NCBI GenBank assembly: GCA_009995225.1
Contig: JAACPW010000001.1
Coordinates: 62,001-126,000, forward strand
Origin: Sphingomonadales bacterium
GTDB taxonomy: Bacteria > Pseudomonadota > Alphaproteobacteria > Sphingomonadales > Sphingomonadaceae
DNA: 64,000 bases
Reading direction: 5' to 3'
The notes beneath the pieces were generated by a model. It worked only from the letters and a program-made list of their open reading frames with translations. It did not search any database and was not told where the DNA came from. The position numbers and the translations under genes are program-made. Positions 10,458 through 20,205 of the stretch are shown one piece after another (the first letter of the stretch is position 1; each line of letters begins with the position of its first letter).

Positions 10458-10529
10458 AACAGCGCGCCGTTGCACCGTGCCACCAGCGCACGCTTGCGCA
10501 GCCGCGCTGTCTCACCTAGCTAATACGCC

Positions 10530-11519
10530 ATGCGCGACCCTTACAGCACCCTTGGCATTGCCCGCACAGCTTCGGAATCGGACATCAAGAGCGCCTATCG
10601 CAAGCTCGCCAAGGAGCTGCACCCCGATCGCAACAAGGATAATCCCAACGCATCGGAGAAGTTTTCCGATGCGACCCGCGCCTATGATCTGCTGTCCGAC
10701 AAGGCCAAGCGCGCGCAGTTCGATCGCGGCGAAATCGATGCCGAAGGCAACCCCGCCAACCCCTTTGCAGGCATGGGCGCGCGGCCCGGCCATGGCCGCG
10801 GCGCAAGCTACGGTGCTGGCCCCGGCGGCGGACCGGGCGCAGGCGATTTTGGCGGTTTCGGCGCGGATGATGTCGATCTGGGCGATCTGTTCGAAGGCCT
10901 GTTCGGCGGCCGTGCGCGCCAGCAGCAACCGCCGCCCAAGCGCGGCTTCGGCCGGCAACCCCCGCCGCCTCCGCCCAAGCGCGGCGCGGACATCCAGTAC
11001 CGGCTGGCGGTGCCTTTTGTCGACGCTGCCGCGGGCCGCGATCAGCGCATCACGCTGGCCGATGGCAAGGCGATCAATCTGAAACTGCCCGCTGGCGTCG
11101 AAGACGGCACGACGATGCGCCTGAAAGACAAGGGCCACCCCGGCACCGGCGGCCATGGTGACGGGATCGTGATGGTCGATGTCGGCACCCACCCCTTCTT
11201 CCGGCGCGAGGGCGACAATATCCGCATGGACCTGCCGATCACGCTCGATGAAGCGGTGCGCGGGGCCAAGGTCAAATGCCCCACGGTCGATGGCGCGGTG
11301 ATGCTGACGATCAAGCCGGGCAGTTCGAGCGGCACGGTGCTGCGGCTGGCCGGCAAGGGCTGGACCCGCAAGGCCGGCAAGACCGTGGATGGCAAGCCCG
11401 AACGCGGCGACCAGCTGGTTTCGATCGAGATTCAGCTGCCCGCCGATCTTGGCCCGCTGCAAGAGCGGCTGGACGGCTGGATCGACACGGCACGCCCGCG
11501 GGAGAAGTTCGGCCATTAG
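10530..11519 (+). CDS. DnaJ-family co-chaperone (J domain, G/F-rich region, DnaJ C-terminal domain; CbpA-like)
   Basis: MRDPYSTLGIARTASESDIKSAYRKLAKELHPDRNKDN (HPD), Gly-rich linker, then DnaJ-C (VKCPTVDGAVMLTIKPGSSSGTVLRLAGKG). Confidence 0.93.
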   Translation: MRDPYSTLGIARTASESDIKSAYRKLAKELHPDRNKDNPNASEKFSDATRAYDLLSDKAKRAQFDRGEIDAEGNPANPFAGMGARPGHGRGASYGAGPGGGPGAGDFGGFGADDVDLGDLFEGLFGGRARQQQPPPKRGFGRQPPPPPPKRGADIQYRLAVPFVDAAAGRDQRITLADGKAINLKLPAGVEDGTTMRLKDKGHPGTGGHGDGIVMVDVGTHPFFRREGDNIRMDLPITLDEAVRGAKVKCPTVDGAVMLTIKPGSSSGTVLRLAGKGWTRKAGKTVDGKPERGDQLVSIEIQLPADLGPLQERLDGWIDTARPREKFGH

Positions 11520-11536
11520 GGCCGGGCGAACGCGGT

Positions 11537-12418
11537 TTGATTGCCCGCCTGACCAGCATCCCCCGACTTCGCCACGCAGGGCGCGTGGCCCGCCGGGTGG
11601 CTATCGATACCTTCAACGACGGGTTCATCCACGCGGGCAATCTGGCCTATCTGTCGATGCTGGCGATCTTTCCGTTCTTCATCCTGGGCGCGGCGCTGTT
11701 CGATCTGATCGGGGGGCGCGACAATGCGCAGACGATCATCTTTTCGGTGGCGCAAGCGATGCCGGAATCGGTGGCAGCCGTGATCGTCCCGGTGGCGGAA
11801 ACGGTCATCTATGCCCGGTCGGGCTGGTTGCTGTGGGCCGGCGCTGCGGTGGGTCTGTGGACCGTGTCCAGCCTGATCGAGACCATCCGCGATATTCTGC
11901 GCCGCGCCTATGACACCAACACGGGGCGCTCCTTCTGGCGAAAGCGTCTGGTGTCGGCCGGGCTGATCCTGGGCGCGGTGGTCCTGCTGATGCTGTCGCT
12001 ATTTGCGCAGGTGCTGATCGGCGGCGCGCAGGAAGTGATCGATGCGATCTTCCCGCAGCTTGGCCAATGGATCGGTGCCTTGCGCCTGTCGCGGATCGTG
12101 CCGGGATTGGGGCTTGCCGCGTCCCTGTGGGTCTTGTTCGTGACCCTGACCCCGCTGTCCTATCGCGGGCCGCAGTGGCCCAAATGGCCCGGCGCGCTGT
12201 TCACAACCCTGTGGTGGCTGGCAGTCGCCGCCGCCCTGCCGATGGTGCTGCGCAGCGTCTTCACCTATGATCTCACCTATGGCAGCCTTGCAGGCAGCAT
12301 GGTGACGTTGCTGTTTTTCTGGCTCGTCGGGCTTGGCGTCGTTATTGGCGCCGAATTGAACGCGGCATTGGCGCATGAAGCGGCGGCTCTGGCCGAGCCA
12401 CCCGAGGAGAATGTTTGA
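11537..12418 (+). CDS. YihY/virulence factor BrkB family membrane protein
   Basis: AIDTFNDGFIHAGNLAYLSMLAIFPFFILGAALFDLIGG and multiple TM segments; TTG start at 11537 chosen over the upstream ORF start, which lies inside the dnaJ-like gene. Confidence 0.82.
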   Translation: MIARLTSIPRLRHAGRVARRVAIDTFNDGFIHAGNLAYLSMLAIFPFFILGAALFDLIGGRDNAQTIIFSVAQAMPESVAAVIVPVAETVIYARSGWLLWAGAAVGLWTVSSLIETIRDILRRAYDTNTGRSFWRKRLVSAGLILGAVVLLMLSLFAQVLIGGAQEVIDAIFPQLGQWIGALRLSRIVPGLGLAASLWVLFVTLTPLSYRGPQWPKWPGALFTTLWWLAVAAALPMVLRSVFTYDLTYGSLAGSMVTLLFFWLVGLGVVIGAELNAALAHEAAALAEPPEENV

Positions 12419-13225
12419 ATGAACGGACTGATGCACGGCAAACGCGGCCTCATCATGGGGCTGGCCAATGACAAGTCGCTCGCCTGGGGGATCGCCAAGA
12501 AACTGGCCGAACACGGCGCCGAACTGGCCTTTTCCTATCAGGGCGATGCGCTGGCCAAGCGTGTGAAGCCGTTGGCGGAACAGCTGGGCAGCGATTTCAC
12601 CTTCGAATGCGATGTTTCCAGCATGGAATCGCTCGATGCCGCTTTTGCGACATTGAAGCAGCGCTGGGACAGCCTCGATTTCGTGGTTCACGCCATCGGC
12701 TATTCCGACAAGAACGAGCTGCGCGGGCTGTATGTCGACACCAGCCTCGACAATTTCCTGATGACCATGAACATTTCGGCCTATTCGCTGGTGGCGATCA
12801 CGCAGCGTGCAGCTGCGATGATGCCCGAAAGCGGCGGCACGATCCTGACGCTGAGCTATTACGGTGCGGAGAAGGTCATCCCGCATTACAACGTGATGGG
12901 CGTGGCCAAGGCGGCGCTGGAGGCCAGCGTGAAATATCTCGCCAATGATCTGGGCCCGCGCAATATCCGCGTCAACGCGATCAGCGCCGGCCCGATCAAG
13001 ACGCTGGCCGCCAGCGGGATCGGCGATTTCCGGTATATCCTCAAGTGGAACGAACTGAACGCGCCGCTGCGCCGCAATGTCTCGATCGACGATGTCGGCG
13101 GGGCGGGACTTTATCTGCTCTCCGATCTGTCCTCGGGCGTGACCGGGGAGACGCATCATGTCGATGCGGGTTACCATGTGGTCGGCATGAAGCAGGAAGA
13201 CGCGCCCGACATTGCGCTTTCTTAA
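12419..13225 (+). CDS. fabI: enoyl-ACP reductase FabI
   Basis: MHGKRGLIMGLANDKSLAWGIAKKLAEHGAELAFSYQGDALAKRVKPLAEQLG...LTLSYYGAEKVIPHYNVMGVAKAALEASVKYLANDLGPRNIRVNAISAGPIKTLAASGI. Confidence 0.96.
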   Translation: MNGLMHGKRGLIMGLANDKSLAWGIAKKLAEHGAELAFSYQGDALAKRVKPLAEQLGSDFTFECDVSSMESLDAAFATLKQRWDSLDFVVHAIGYSDKNELRGLYVDTSLDNFLMTMNISAYSLVAITQRAAAMMPESGGTILTLSYYGAEKVIPHYNVMGVAKAALEASVKYLANDLGPRNIRVNAISAGPIKTLAASGIGDFRYILKWNELNAPLRRNVSIDDVGGAGLYLLSDLSSGVTGETHHVDAGYHVVGMKQEDAPDIALS

Positions 13226-13248
13226 GCGGTTTGGCGTAAGGCGCCCCC

Positions 13249-14262
13249 ATGCGCACCGTTCTCGTCACCGGCTCGGCCGGGTTCATCGGCTTCCACCTTT
13301 CGCAATTGCTGCTGGAGGAGGGCTTCCGCGTGGTCGGCTTCGACGGGATGACCGACTACTATGACGTGCGGATCAAGCAGCGGCGTCACCAGATGCTGCT
13401 GCAACATCCGCATTTCTCCTGCACCGAAGGGATGCTGGAGGATTTCGGCACGCTGCAAGCGCTGGCGCTGGCGGAAAAGCCCGATGTGATCGTCCACCTG
13501 GCCGCGCAGGCCGGGGTGCGATACTCGCTGGAGAACCCGCGCGCTTACGTGGACGCCAATCTGATCGGCACCTTCAACGTGATGGAATGCGCGCGCGAAC
13601 TGGGTGTGGATCATCTGCTGATGGCCTCGACCTCGTCGGTTTACGGCGCGAACACCGATATGCCGTTCGGCGAAGACCAGAAATGCGACACCCCCCTCAC
13701 CTTGTATGCCGCAACCAAGAAGGCGAACGAGGCGATGGCGCATTCCTATGCCCATCTGTGGAACCTGCCGACCACCATGTTCCGGTTCTTCACGGTCTAT
13801 GGCCCGTGGGGGCGGCCTGACATGGCGCTGTTCAAGTTCACGCGCGGCATCCTCGAAGGCACGCCGATCGACATCTACAATGATGGCGAAATGTACCGCG
13901 ATTTCACCTATGTGGACGATCTGGTGCGCGGCATCCGTCTGCTGATCGACGCCGCCCCGGTGCGCCCCGAAACGCCGGAGGACATTGCCGAAGGCGACAG
14001 CCTGTCACCCGTGGCGCCGTTCCGCGTGGTCAATATCGGCAATGGTGACAAGGTGCGCCTGATGGACTTCATCGAAGCGATCGAGGCCGAATGCGGGCGC
14101 GTGGGCGTGAAGAACTTCATGCCGATGCAGCAGGGCGATGTCCCGGCCACCTGGGCGGATGCGTCGCTGCTCAAGTCGCTCACCGGCTATGCCCCGCAAA
14201 CCCCGTTCCGCGAAGGCGTGGCGCGGTTTGTGGCGTGGTACCGGGACTATTACCGGGTCTGA
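13249..14262 (+). CDS. NAD-dependent sugar-nucleotide epimerase (UDP-glucuronate 4-epimerase-like)
   Basis: MRTVLVTGSAGFIGFHLSQLLLEEGFRVVGFDGMTDYYDVRIKQRR...HLAAQAGVRYSLENPRAYVDANLIGTFNVME...YAATKKANEAMAHSY. Confidence 0.92.
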   Translation: MRTVLVTGSAGFIGFHLSQLLLEEGFRVVGFDGMTDYYDVRIKQRRHQMLLQHPHFSCTEGMLEDFGTLQALALAEKPDVIVHLAAQAGVRYSLENPRAYVDANLIGTFNVMECARELGVDHLLMASTSSVYGANTDMPFGEDQKCDTPLTLYAATKKANEAMAHSYAHLWNLPTTMFRFFTVYGPWGRPDMALFKFTRGILEGTPIDIYNDGEMYRDFTYVDDLVRGIRLLIDAAPVRPETPEDIAEGDSLSPVAPFRVVNIGNGDKVRLMDFIEAIEAECGRVGVKNFMPMQQGDVPATWADASLLKSLTGYAPQTPFREGVARFVAWYRDYYRV

Positions 14263-14267
14263 CGCGC

Positions 14268-14813
14268 TTACTGCGGGGGGACCGGCAGCGCGCCTTCGTT
14301 CGGCACTTCGCCCGCACGTTCGCGTTCGAGCCGCTCCATATATTCGCGCTCGATCATCTCGACCCGGCTCTGCTCGGCCGCGGCATCTTCATCGATGGTC
14401 GAAAGGCGTTCGGCCCGCGCTTCCTCGATCAGGCGGCCAAAGCGCACGCCATCTTCCTCCGCGCGGTCCTGGTAGGCGGCTTCGATGAACTTCTGGGTGC
14501 AGCCGGTGAATCCGCCCGCGCCTGCCGGCGAACAGCTCATCGCGCCGAAATCGCCGACATATTTGATCTGGTCGACCTGCCGCGCGAGCGACTGGTTCGC
14601 CGGATTGTCGCTGTAACGCAGGTTCGACGGGATGCGGTAGCGATCTTCCTCGACCAGAATCTCGCACACCACCACTTCGCCGGGCTGGGCGACGGGGCAT
14701 TCGGATTCGTTATAGGCGATCACCATGTTGATCTTCTCGTCCGCGCTCTGGGCCGAGGCGGGGCTGGCCGCGACAAGCGCGGCGAGAATGGCGGGGGCGA
14801 CGAGATGCTTCAT
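14268..14813 (-). CDS. hypothetical exported protein
   Basis: N-terminal signal peptide (MKHLVAPAILAALVAASPASAQSADE). Confidence 0.65.
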   Translation of the reverse strand: MKHLVAPAILAALVAASPASAQSADEKINMVIAYNESECPVAQPGEVVVCEILVEEDRYRIPSNLRYSDNPANQSLARQVDQIKYVGDFGAMSCSPAGAGGFTGCTQKFIEAAYQDRAEEDGVRFGRLIEEARAERLSTIDEDAAAEQSRVEMIEREYMERLERERAGEVPNEGALPVPPQ

Positions 14814-14969
14814 GGCGCATGGATCCTTTGTGGTCGCGCGGGATAACGGACACAGGAATGCCCACGACCCGGGTGACTTGTCTAGTCTTATGGGGCTGAA
14901 CCGCCCGTGAAGCCGGAAGGTCCGGCGTGGTTAGCAAAAAATTGAACCCTGTCAGGCTATCGGAGGCGC

Positions 14970-16259
14970 ATGAACGAAAGAATCGCAGTCGTGGGTCTGG
15001 GCTATGTCGGCCTGCCTGTTGCCGTGGCGCTGGCCGAGCGGCTGGGCCCGCACGGCGTCGCGGTTGCGGGCTTCGATATCGCTGCGGCGCGTGTGGCGCA
15101 GCTTGTCGCCGGGCATGATGCCACCCGCGAGATTGACGATGCGCGGTTGGCGTCATGCGGGCTTACCGTCTCGGACGATCCGGCGGTGCTCGAAGGCGCG
15201 AGCATGATCATCGTCACCGTGCCGACCCCGATCACCGAGGAACGTCGCCCCGATCTCGCCCCGCTGGAACGCGCCTGCGAAACCATCGGCCCACGCCTCG
15301 CGAAAGGCGCGTTGGTGGTGTTCGAATCGACCGTCTTCCCCGGCGTGACCGAAGATATCTGCGGGCCATGGCTGGCGGGGCATTCGGGGCTGACGCAGGG
15401 CCGCGATTTCGCGCTCGGCTACAGCCCGGAACGGATCAATCCGGGCGACCATGTCCACCGGCTTGAAAGCATCACCAAGATCATCGCCGCCGACAGCGAA
15501 GCGGCACTCGTCCGGATGCGCCGCATTTATGGCGCGATTGTCGATGTGGGGCTGCATGAAGCGCCATCGATCAAGGTGGCGGAAGCGGCCAAGGTGATCG
15601 AGAACACCCAGCGCGATCTCAACATCGCGCTGATGAACGAAATTGCGCTGATCTTCGACCGCATGGGGCTGGCGACGCGCGATGTGCTGGCCGCGGCGGG
15701 GACCAAGTGGAACTTCCTGCCCTTCACCCCCGGCCTTGTCGGTGGACACTGCATCGGGGTCGATCCCTTCTACCTCACGGCAGCAGCCGAAAAGCTGGGC
15801 TATCGCCCCGAAGTGATTCTGGCCGGGCGGCGGATCAATGATGCGATGGGGCAGGCGATCGCGCAAAAGGTGGTCAAGCTGCTGATTGCCAAGGGCGTAT
15901 CACCTTGCACAGCGCGGGTTGGTATCATGGGGCTGACCTTCAAGCAGGACGTGCCCGACATTCGCAATTCCAAGGTGCCCGATATCCTTGTCGAACTGCG
16001 CGAATATGGCATCGAAGCACTGATCAGCGATCCGCTGGCCGATTCCGACGCTGCGGCGCGCGAATATGGCATCACGCTTAGCCCGGAAGGCGACATGGTT
16101 GATCTGGACGCGCTGGTTCTGGCGGTGAACCACGCCGAATATATCGCCGACTCTGCCAGCTTGCTCGCACGGCTACGCGAAGGCGGGGTGCTGGTGGATG
16201 TGAAAAGTGCGCTCGACCGCGAAGGGCTGCCGGATGGGCTGATTTACTGGAGTTTGTAA
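14970..16259 (+). CDS. nucleotide sugar dehydrogenase (TviB/WbpO-like)
   Basis: MNERIAVVGLGYVGLPVAVALAERLG...SPERINPGDHVHRLESITKIIAADS...FTPGLVGGHCIGVDPFYLTAAAEKLGY. Confidence 0.92.
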   Translation: MNERIAVVGLGYVGLPVAVALAERLGPHGVAVAGFDIAAARVAQLVAGHDATREIDDARLASCGLTVSDDPAVLEGASMIIVTVPTPITEERRPDLAPLERACETIGPRLAKGALVVFESTVFPGVTEDICGPWLAGHSGLTQGRDFALGYSPERINPGDHVHRLESITKIIAADSEAALVRMRRIYGAIVDVGLHEAPSIKVAEAAKVIENTQRDLNIALMNEIALIFDRMGLATRDVLAAAGTKWNFLPFTPGLVGGHCIGVDPFYLTAAAEKLGYRPEVILAGRRINDAMGQAIAQKVVKLLIAKGVSPCTARVGIMGLTFKQDVPDIRNSKVPDILVELREYGIEALISDPLADSDAAAREYGITLSPEGDMVDLDALVLAVNHAEYIADSASLLARLREGGVLVDVKSALDREGLPDGLIYWSL

Positions 16260-16275
16260 TAAGGGCGGAGATGAA

Positions 16276-16397
16276 GCGCCTCGGTCGCGGAGCGACCGCA
16301 AGGGCGACTGCCCGCCCGCAGGTGCTCCGTCGCACAGCGACGGAAATGCACCGAGGACGCGCCCGCGGATGCGCCCGCGGATGCGGGCGCGAAAATC
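16276..16397 (+). repeat. structured intergenic repeat, copy B (forward orientation)
   Basis: CGGTCGC-GGA-GCGACCG (16282-16298) + CAAG + GGCGACTGCC + CGCC ... CGTCGC-ACA-GCGACG ... CACCGAGGAC then GCGCCCGC/GCGGGCGC arms. Confidence 0.75.
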
Positions 16398-16917
16398 AAA
16401 GGCGCTCGCTTACCTTGATGGCAATGCGGCAGCCCAGCCGGATCGCACCGGCCAGCAGCGGATAGGCGGGCGCGCGTTCGGCGCCGTTCGCCATCGCCGA
16501 ATCGAGATGCTCACGCTCCTCATCGCGGAAGGCCTCGATCATTTCCGCCAGTTCGGGATCGCTCCCGCTGGCTTGCAAGGCTTCGAGCTGATCGGTGTAA
16601 TGCTTGTCGATCTCGGTCTCGACCGCCGCCGTGCAGGCCATCGCCGCTTCCGGCCCGAGCAGCGCGGTGAAGGCGCCCAGCCCATACCCCGCCGCCGACC
16701 AGATGGGGTGCAGCGCCGTGGGGCGCACCCCGCGCTTGGCGAGCAGCGCATCAAACTTGGCGCGGTGTTCGGCTTCCTGCGCGGCCATGTGGCGGATTTC
16801 CGCCGAATGCGGGCCGCGATCGCCCATCACGGCGAGCTGGCCTTCGTAAATCCGGGTAGCGCCGAATTCGCCGGCCTGATCGACCCGGATCATGCGGTGG
16901 AGTTCGTCGCGGTCCAT
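16396..16917 (-). CDS. coq7: demethoxyubiquinone hydroxylase family protein (COQ7)
   Basis: MIRVDQAGEFGATRIYEGQLAVMG...MAAQEAEHRAKFDALLAKRGVRPTALHPIWSAAGYGLGA; EAEH motif. Confidence 0.94.
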   Translation of the reverse strand: MDRDELHRMIRVDQAGEFGATRIYEGQLAVMGDRGPHSAEIRHMAAQEAEHRAKFDALLAKRGVRPTALHPIWSAAGYGLGAFTALLGPEAAMACTAAVETEIDKHYTDQLEALQASGSDPELAEMIEAFRDEEREHLDSAMANGAERAPAYPLLAGAIRLGCRIAIKVSERL

Positions 16918-16955
16918 ATCTGCGTGTCCTTTTGTATGTCCCCGTCGCCGGGACC

Positions 16956-17420
16956 TTACTTCCTATACGCGGCAAGTGCCACAATGGCCGCACCGCTCAC
17001 GGTCGAGATCAGGAAATTGAACCCGGCCAGCGAAATGCCCAATAGCGTCCATGGCGCGACATCGCAGCGAATCAGCGGGGCGGCGTTGAAGTCCAGCACA
17101 TCGACCCCGGCCATGGGCGCCGCGCAACCGGTGATCCCGTCCCACCAGCCATATTCAACGCCCGCATGAAATCCGCCGATCAGCCCTGATGTCAGGATCG
17201 CAAGGCCGGCCAGCGCAGTCCACACCTGCGCGGGCTTCAGCACGTAAGCGAACAGCCCGACGCCCACGGCCGCAAAGTGCGGGTAACGCTGCCACCAGCA
17301 CATTTCGCACGGAGGCAGGCCAAAGGCGTATTGCGAGACATAGGCCCCGCCCAGCAGAGCCGCCGGAACCAGCACGGCGAGCGCACGCGCCTTACGCGCA
17401 TTGGGCCCCAGATTGTCCAT
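16956..17420 (-). CDS. dsbB: disulfide bond formation protein B
   Basis: QYAFGLPPCEMCWWQRYPHFAAVGVG (CxxC) and AGVEYGWWDGITGCAAP; ATG at 17420. Confidence 0.9.
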   Translation of the reverse strand: MDNLGPNARKARALAVLVPAALLGGAYVSQYAFGLPPCEMCWWQRYPHFAAVGVGLFAYVLKPAQVWTALAGLAILTSGLIGGFHAGVEYGWWDGITGCAAPMAGVDVLDFNAAPLIRCDVAPWTLLGISLAGFNFLISTVSGAAIVALAAYRK

Positions 17421-17430
17421 CATCGGTGCC

Positions 17431-18804
17431 TTAGGGCTTGGCCGAAGACTTGGCACCGCGCGGCGCCGGGCGCAGCGCCACCGTGCTCTTGGTGGTGCGG
17501 CGCAGGGTTTCCATCGCGTAGTTAAGCTGGAAATCCGCGATGCCCTGTTCTTCGAGCTGCGCAGCGGTCAGCTGAAAGCGGGGATCAGCGATTGTGTCCG
17601 CCTCCATCTCCTCGTCCTTTTCGGCAAGCTCGTTGATAAGGTGGCCGCGAAGGTCGCTTTCGCGGGTCTGATACTTCTGGCGCAGCGCATAATCGGGATC
17701 AGAGATCTGCGGCACGGTGATATCGGGACGAATGCCGCCTTCCTGCACCGATTTGCCGGCGGGCGTGAAATAGCGCGCCGTGGTCAGCTTCAGCGCCGCG
17801 TCTTTGCCCAGCGGCAGCAGCGACTGGACCGAGCCCTTGCCGAAGCTGCGTTCCCCCATGATCAGCGCGCGGCGGTGATCCTGAAGCGCGCCCGCGACGA
17901 TTTCCGAAGCCGAGGCCGAGCCTGCATTGATCAGCACGATCATCGGCACGCCTTCGGCCATGTCGCCGCGATAGACCGTTTCGGCATCGTAAAGCATCGT
18001 TTCGCCCCGCGCGCGGCCGCGCTGGCTGACGATGCGCCCATCGGTCAGGAACAGATCAGACAGCGCGACCGATTCGTCGAGGCTGCCGCCGGGATTGTTG
18101 CGCAGGTCGAGCACCAGTCCGTTGATCCGCCCACCGGGCGCCTGCTTCTTGATATCCTGCCAGGCGGCAAAGACATCCGCGCCGACATTGGCGCTGAATT
18201 CATTGACCGTGATGACGCCGATATTGCCCGCCGACACCTCATGCGTCACCGGTTCCAGCTCGATCACGCCGCGCGTCACGTTGACTTCAAGCGGCTCTTC
18301 GCGGCCCGGACGAAAGATCGTCAGCATGATCGACGTGCCCTTGGGCCCGCGCATCTGCGCCACGGCGTCATCCAGTTTCTGGTCGACGATCAGCTTGCCA
18401 TTGAGGTGCGTGATGAAATCGCCCGCCTTGATGCCCGCCGTCTCTGCCGGACTGCCACGGAACGGCGAGACGACCTTGACCGCGCCATCTTCCAGCACCA
18501 CCGACAGGCCGAGGCCCGAATATTGCCCGTCGATCATGGTTTCGAGCCGCTGGAGATCGCCACCGTCAAGATAGGCCGAATGCGGATCGAGCGCCGCCAG
18601 CATCCCGTCAATCGCGCCGCGGATCAGCACGTCATCCTCGACCGGCTCGACATAGCTGGCCTTCACCCGCTGGAACACCGCGAAGAGTTTGGCGAATTCC
18701 GGCCCGGCGCGGCCATCGACCTGCGCCATGGTAACCGTGGTGGCAGGGATCAGCGCGACGGCAGTGACCAGCGCGGCGCTGCGCAGGAGAGCGGCGATTT
18801 TCAT
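17431..18804 (-). CDS. S41 family C-terminal processing peptidase (CtpA-like)
   Basis: PDZ domain; GLVLDLRNNPGGSLDESVALSDLFL, NAGSASASEIVAGALQDHRRALIMGERSFGKGSVQ; ATG at 18804 (track ORF over-extended). Confidence 0.93.
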   Translation of the reverse strand: MKIAALLRSAALVTAVALIPATTVTMAQVDGRAGPEFAKLFAVFQRVKASYVEPVEDDVLIRGAIDGMLAALDPHSAYLDGGDLQRLETMIDGQYSGLGLSVVLEDGAVKVVSPFRGSPAETAGIKAGDFITHLNGKLIVDQKLDDAVAQMRGPKGTSIMLTIFRPGREEPLEVNVTRGVIELEPVTHEVSAGNIGVITVNEFSANVGADVFAAWQDIKKQAPGGRINGLVLDLRNNPGGSLDESVALSDLFLTDGRIVSQRGRARGETMLYDAETVYRGDMAEGVPMIVLINAGSASASEIVAGALQDHRRALIMGERSFGKGSVQSLLPLGKDAALKLTTARYFTPAGKSVQEGGIRPDITVPQISDPDYALRQKYQTRESDLRGHLINELAEKDEEMEADTIADPRFQLTAAQLEEQGIADFQLNYAMETLRRTTKSTVALRPAPRGAKSSAKP

Positions 18805-18938
18805 AAGCGGTGCAAGGCTCCTTTGTTCGGCGAAGATATAGGATTGCCGGCCTGAACGCCAGATGAGAGCATCCGCGCCGCGGTCGTCGTGCCAGCGCGG
18901 AGCGGACAACCGGCGATAGCAGACCCCGCCCCTTGCCC

Positions 18939-20198
18939 TTAGCGCAAATATTGCAACGGATTGACCGGCTGTCCATTGCGCCGCAACTCGATCGTCAACG
19001 CCTGCGTGCCGCCGCTGGCGCGGCCCATCGGGCTGCCGCCGATGACGGCGTCGCCCACCGCAACCTCGACGCGGCCGAGCCCGGTGATAAGGCTGGTCCA
19101 CCCGCCAGCATGTTCGATGATGACGATCCGACCAAAACCGCGATAGGCGCCAGCGAAGGCAACGCGGCCACGCGCCGGGGCCACCACCTGTGCATCCCTG
19201 GCAGGCGCGAGGCTCAGTCCGGTGCTGGCAAGGCCGCTCTCGCGCCGGGCGCCAAAGCCGATCAGCGTGCGGCCCTGCACCGGCAACTGAAAATCGCGCG
19301 GCGGCGGCGCACTGGCCTGGGCATCAGGGGCGCTGAGCGCGGGCACGGGCATGGGCGCAGCAGGCAGCGCCGCGGCCAGATCGGCAGGACGCAGAACCGG
19401 CCCCGGCAGGGCCGCAAGTTCCTGACGCAGCGCCGCCACCTCGCCCAGCTTGTCCACCAGCCCATCGAGATCGCGGGCTTCTTCGGCCAGCGCCAGCGCG
19501 CGCTCCCCTTCGCGCAGGGCTGCGCCCTTTGCGTTGCGCGACGCAATGCGCTGCCGGGTTTCGAGCGCGGCCAGTTGGGTGCGGCGCTCGCGCAGCGCGC
19601 CTTCGCCATCGCGCATCTGGGCAAGGGCGCGGGCGGCCTGCGCTTCGAGCGCCCGTCCCCGGTCAAGCTCACTGCGCAAGGCAGCGGTGCGCGCGCGGAT
19701 CTGCGGCACCGCGCTGCCAAGCACGGCGCGGACATGGACCACATCGGTCAGCGATCCCGGCTGCAACGCGGCCAGCGCCAGCGGCCGGCGGGCCGCGGTT
19801 TGGAGCGCGGCGGCAAGGCGCGCCGTCGGCTCCTGCTTTACGGCAAGTCTTGCCGTCAGATCGGCGCGCGCTTTGCGCGCAATGGTCAGCCGCGCGCGGG
19901 CGATTTCAATATCGGCTTCGGCCTGCTGGATCCGGGCGGCGAGCGCGGCGGCTTCGCTGGCCGTGCGGGTGGCGGCTTGTGTCGCGGCCTCGGCGGCGCG
20001 GGTCATGCGCGCGGCGCGGGCTTGCGCAATCCGGCTTTCGCGGGTCGCGCGGGCCAGTGCGGCATCGGCCTCGTCCGGTGCAAGCAGGGTGACAACGGGC
20101 GCAGCCTGCGTTTCGGGTATGACCACCGCCAGCATCGCACCGACGCCAAGCATCGCGCACAGCGTCAGGGCAAGAGAACGGCGGGGAGCGCGGGGCAT
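18939..20198 (-). CDS. murein hydrolase activator EnvC family protein (coiled coil + M23/LytM domain)
   Basis: Long Ala-rich coiled coil then GRTLIGFGARRESGLASTGLSLAPARDAQVVAPARGRVAFAGAYRGFGRIVIIEHAGGWTSLITGL. Confidence 0.85.
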   Translation of the reverse strand: MPRAPRRSLALTLCAMLGVGAMLAVVIPETQAAPVVTLLAPDEADAALARATRESRIAQARAARMTRAAEAATQAATRTASEAAALAARIQQAEADIEIARARLTIARKARADLTARLAVKQEPTARLAAALQTAARRPLALAALQPGSLTDVVHVRAVLGSAVPQIRARTAALRSELDRGRALEAQAARALAQMRDGEGALRERRTQLAALETRQRIASRNAKGAALREGERALALAEEARDLDGLVDKLGEVAALRQELAALPGPVLRPADLAAALPAAPMPVPALSAPDAQASAPPPRDFQLPVQGRTLIGFGARRESGLASTGLSLAPARDAQVVAPARGRVAFAGAYRGFGRIVIIEHAGGWTSLITGLGRVEVAVGDAVIGGSPMGRASGGTQALTIELRRNGQPVNPLQYLR

Positions 20199-20205
20199 TG
20201 TGCCG

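Noticed and set aside
16358-16391. Tandem GCGCCCGCGGAT units as a possible microsatellite or CRISPR-like repeat
   Set aside because: Only two units, no spacers; better explained as part of the terminal hairpin arms of repeat copy B.
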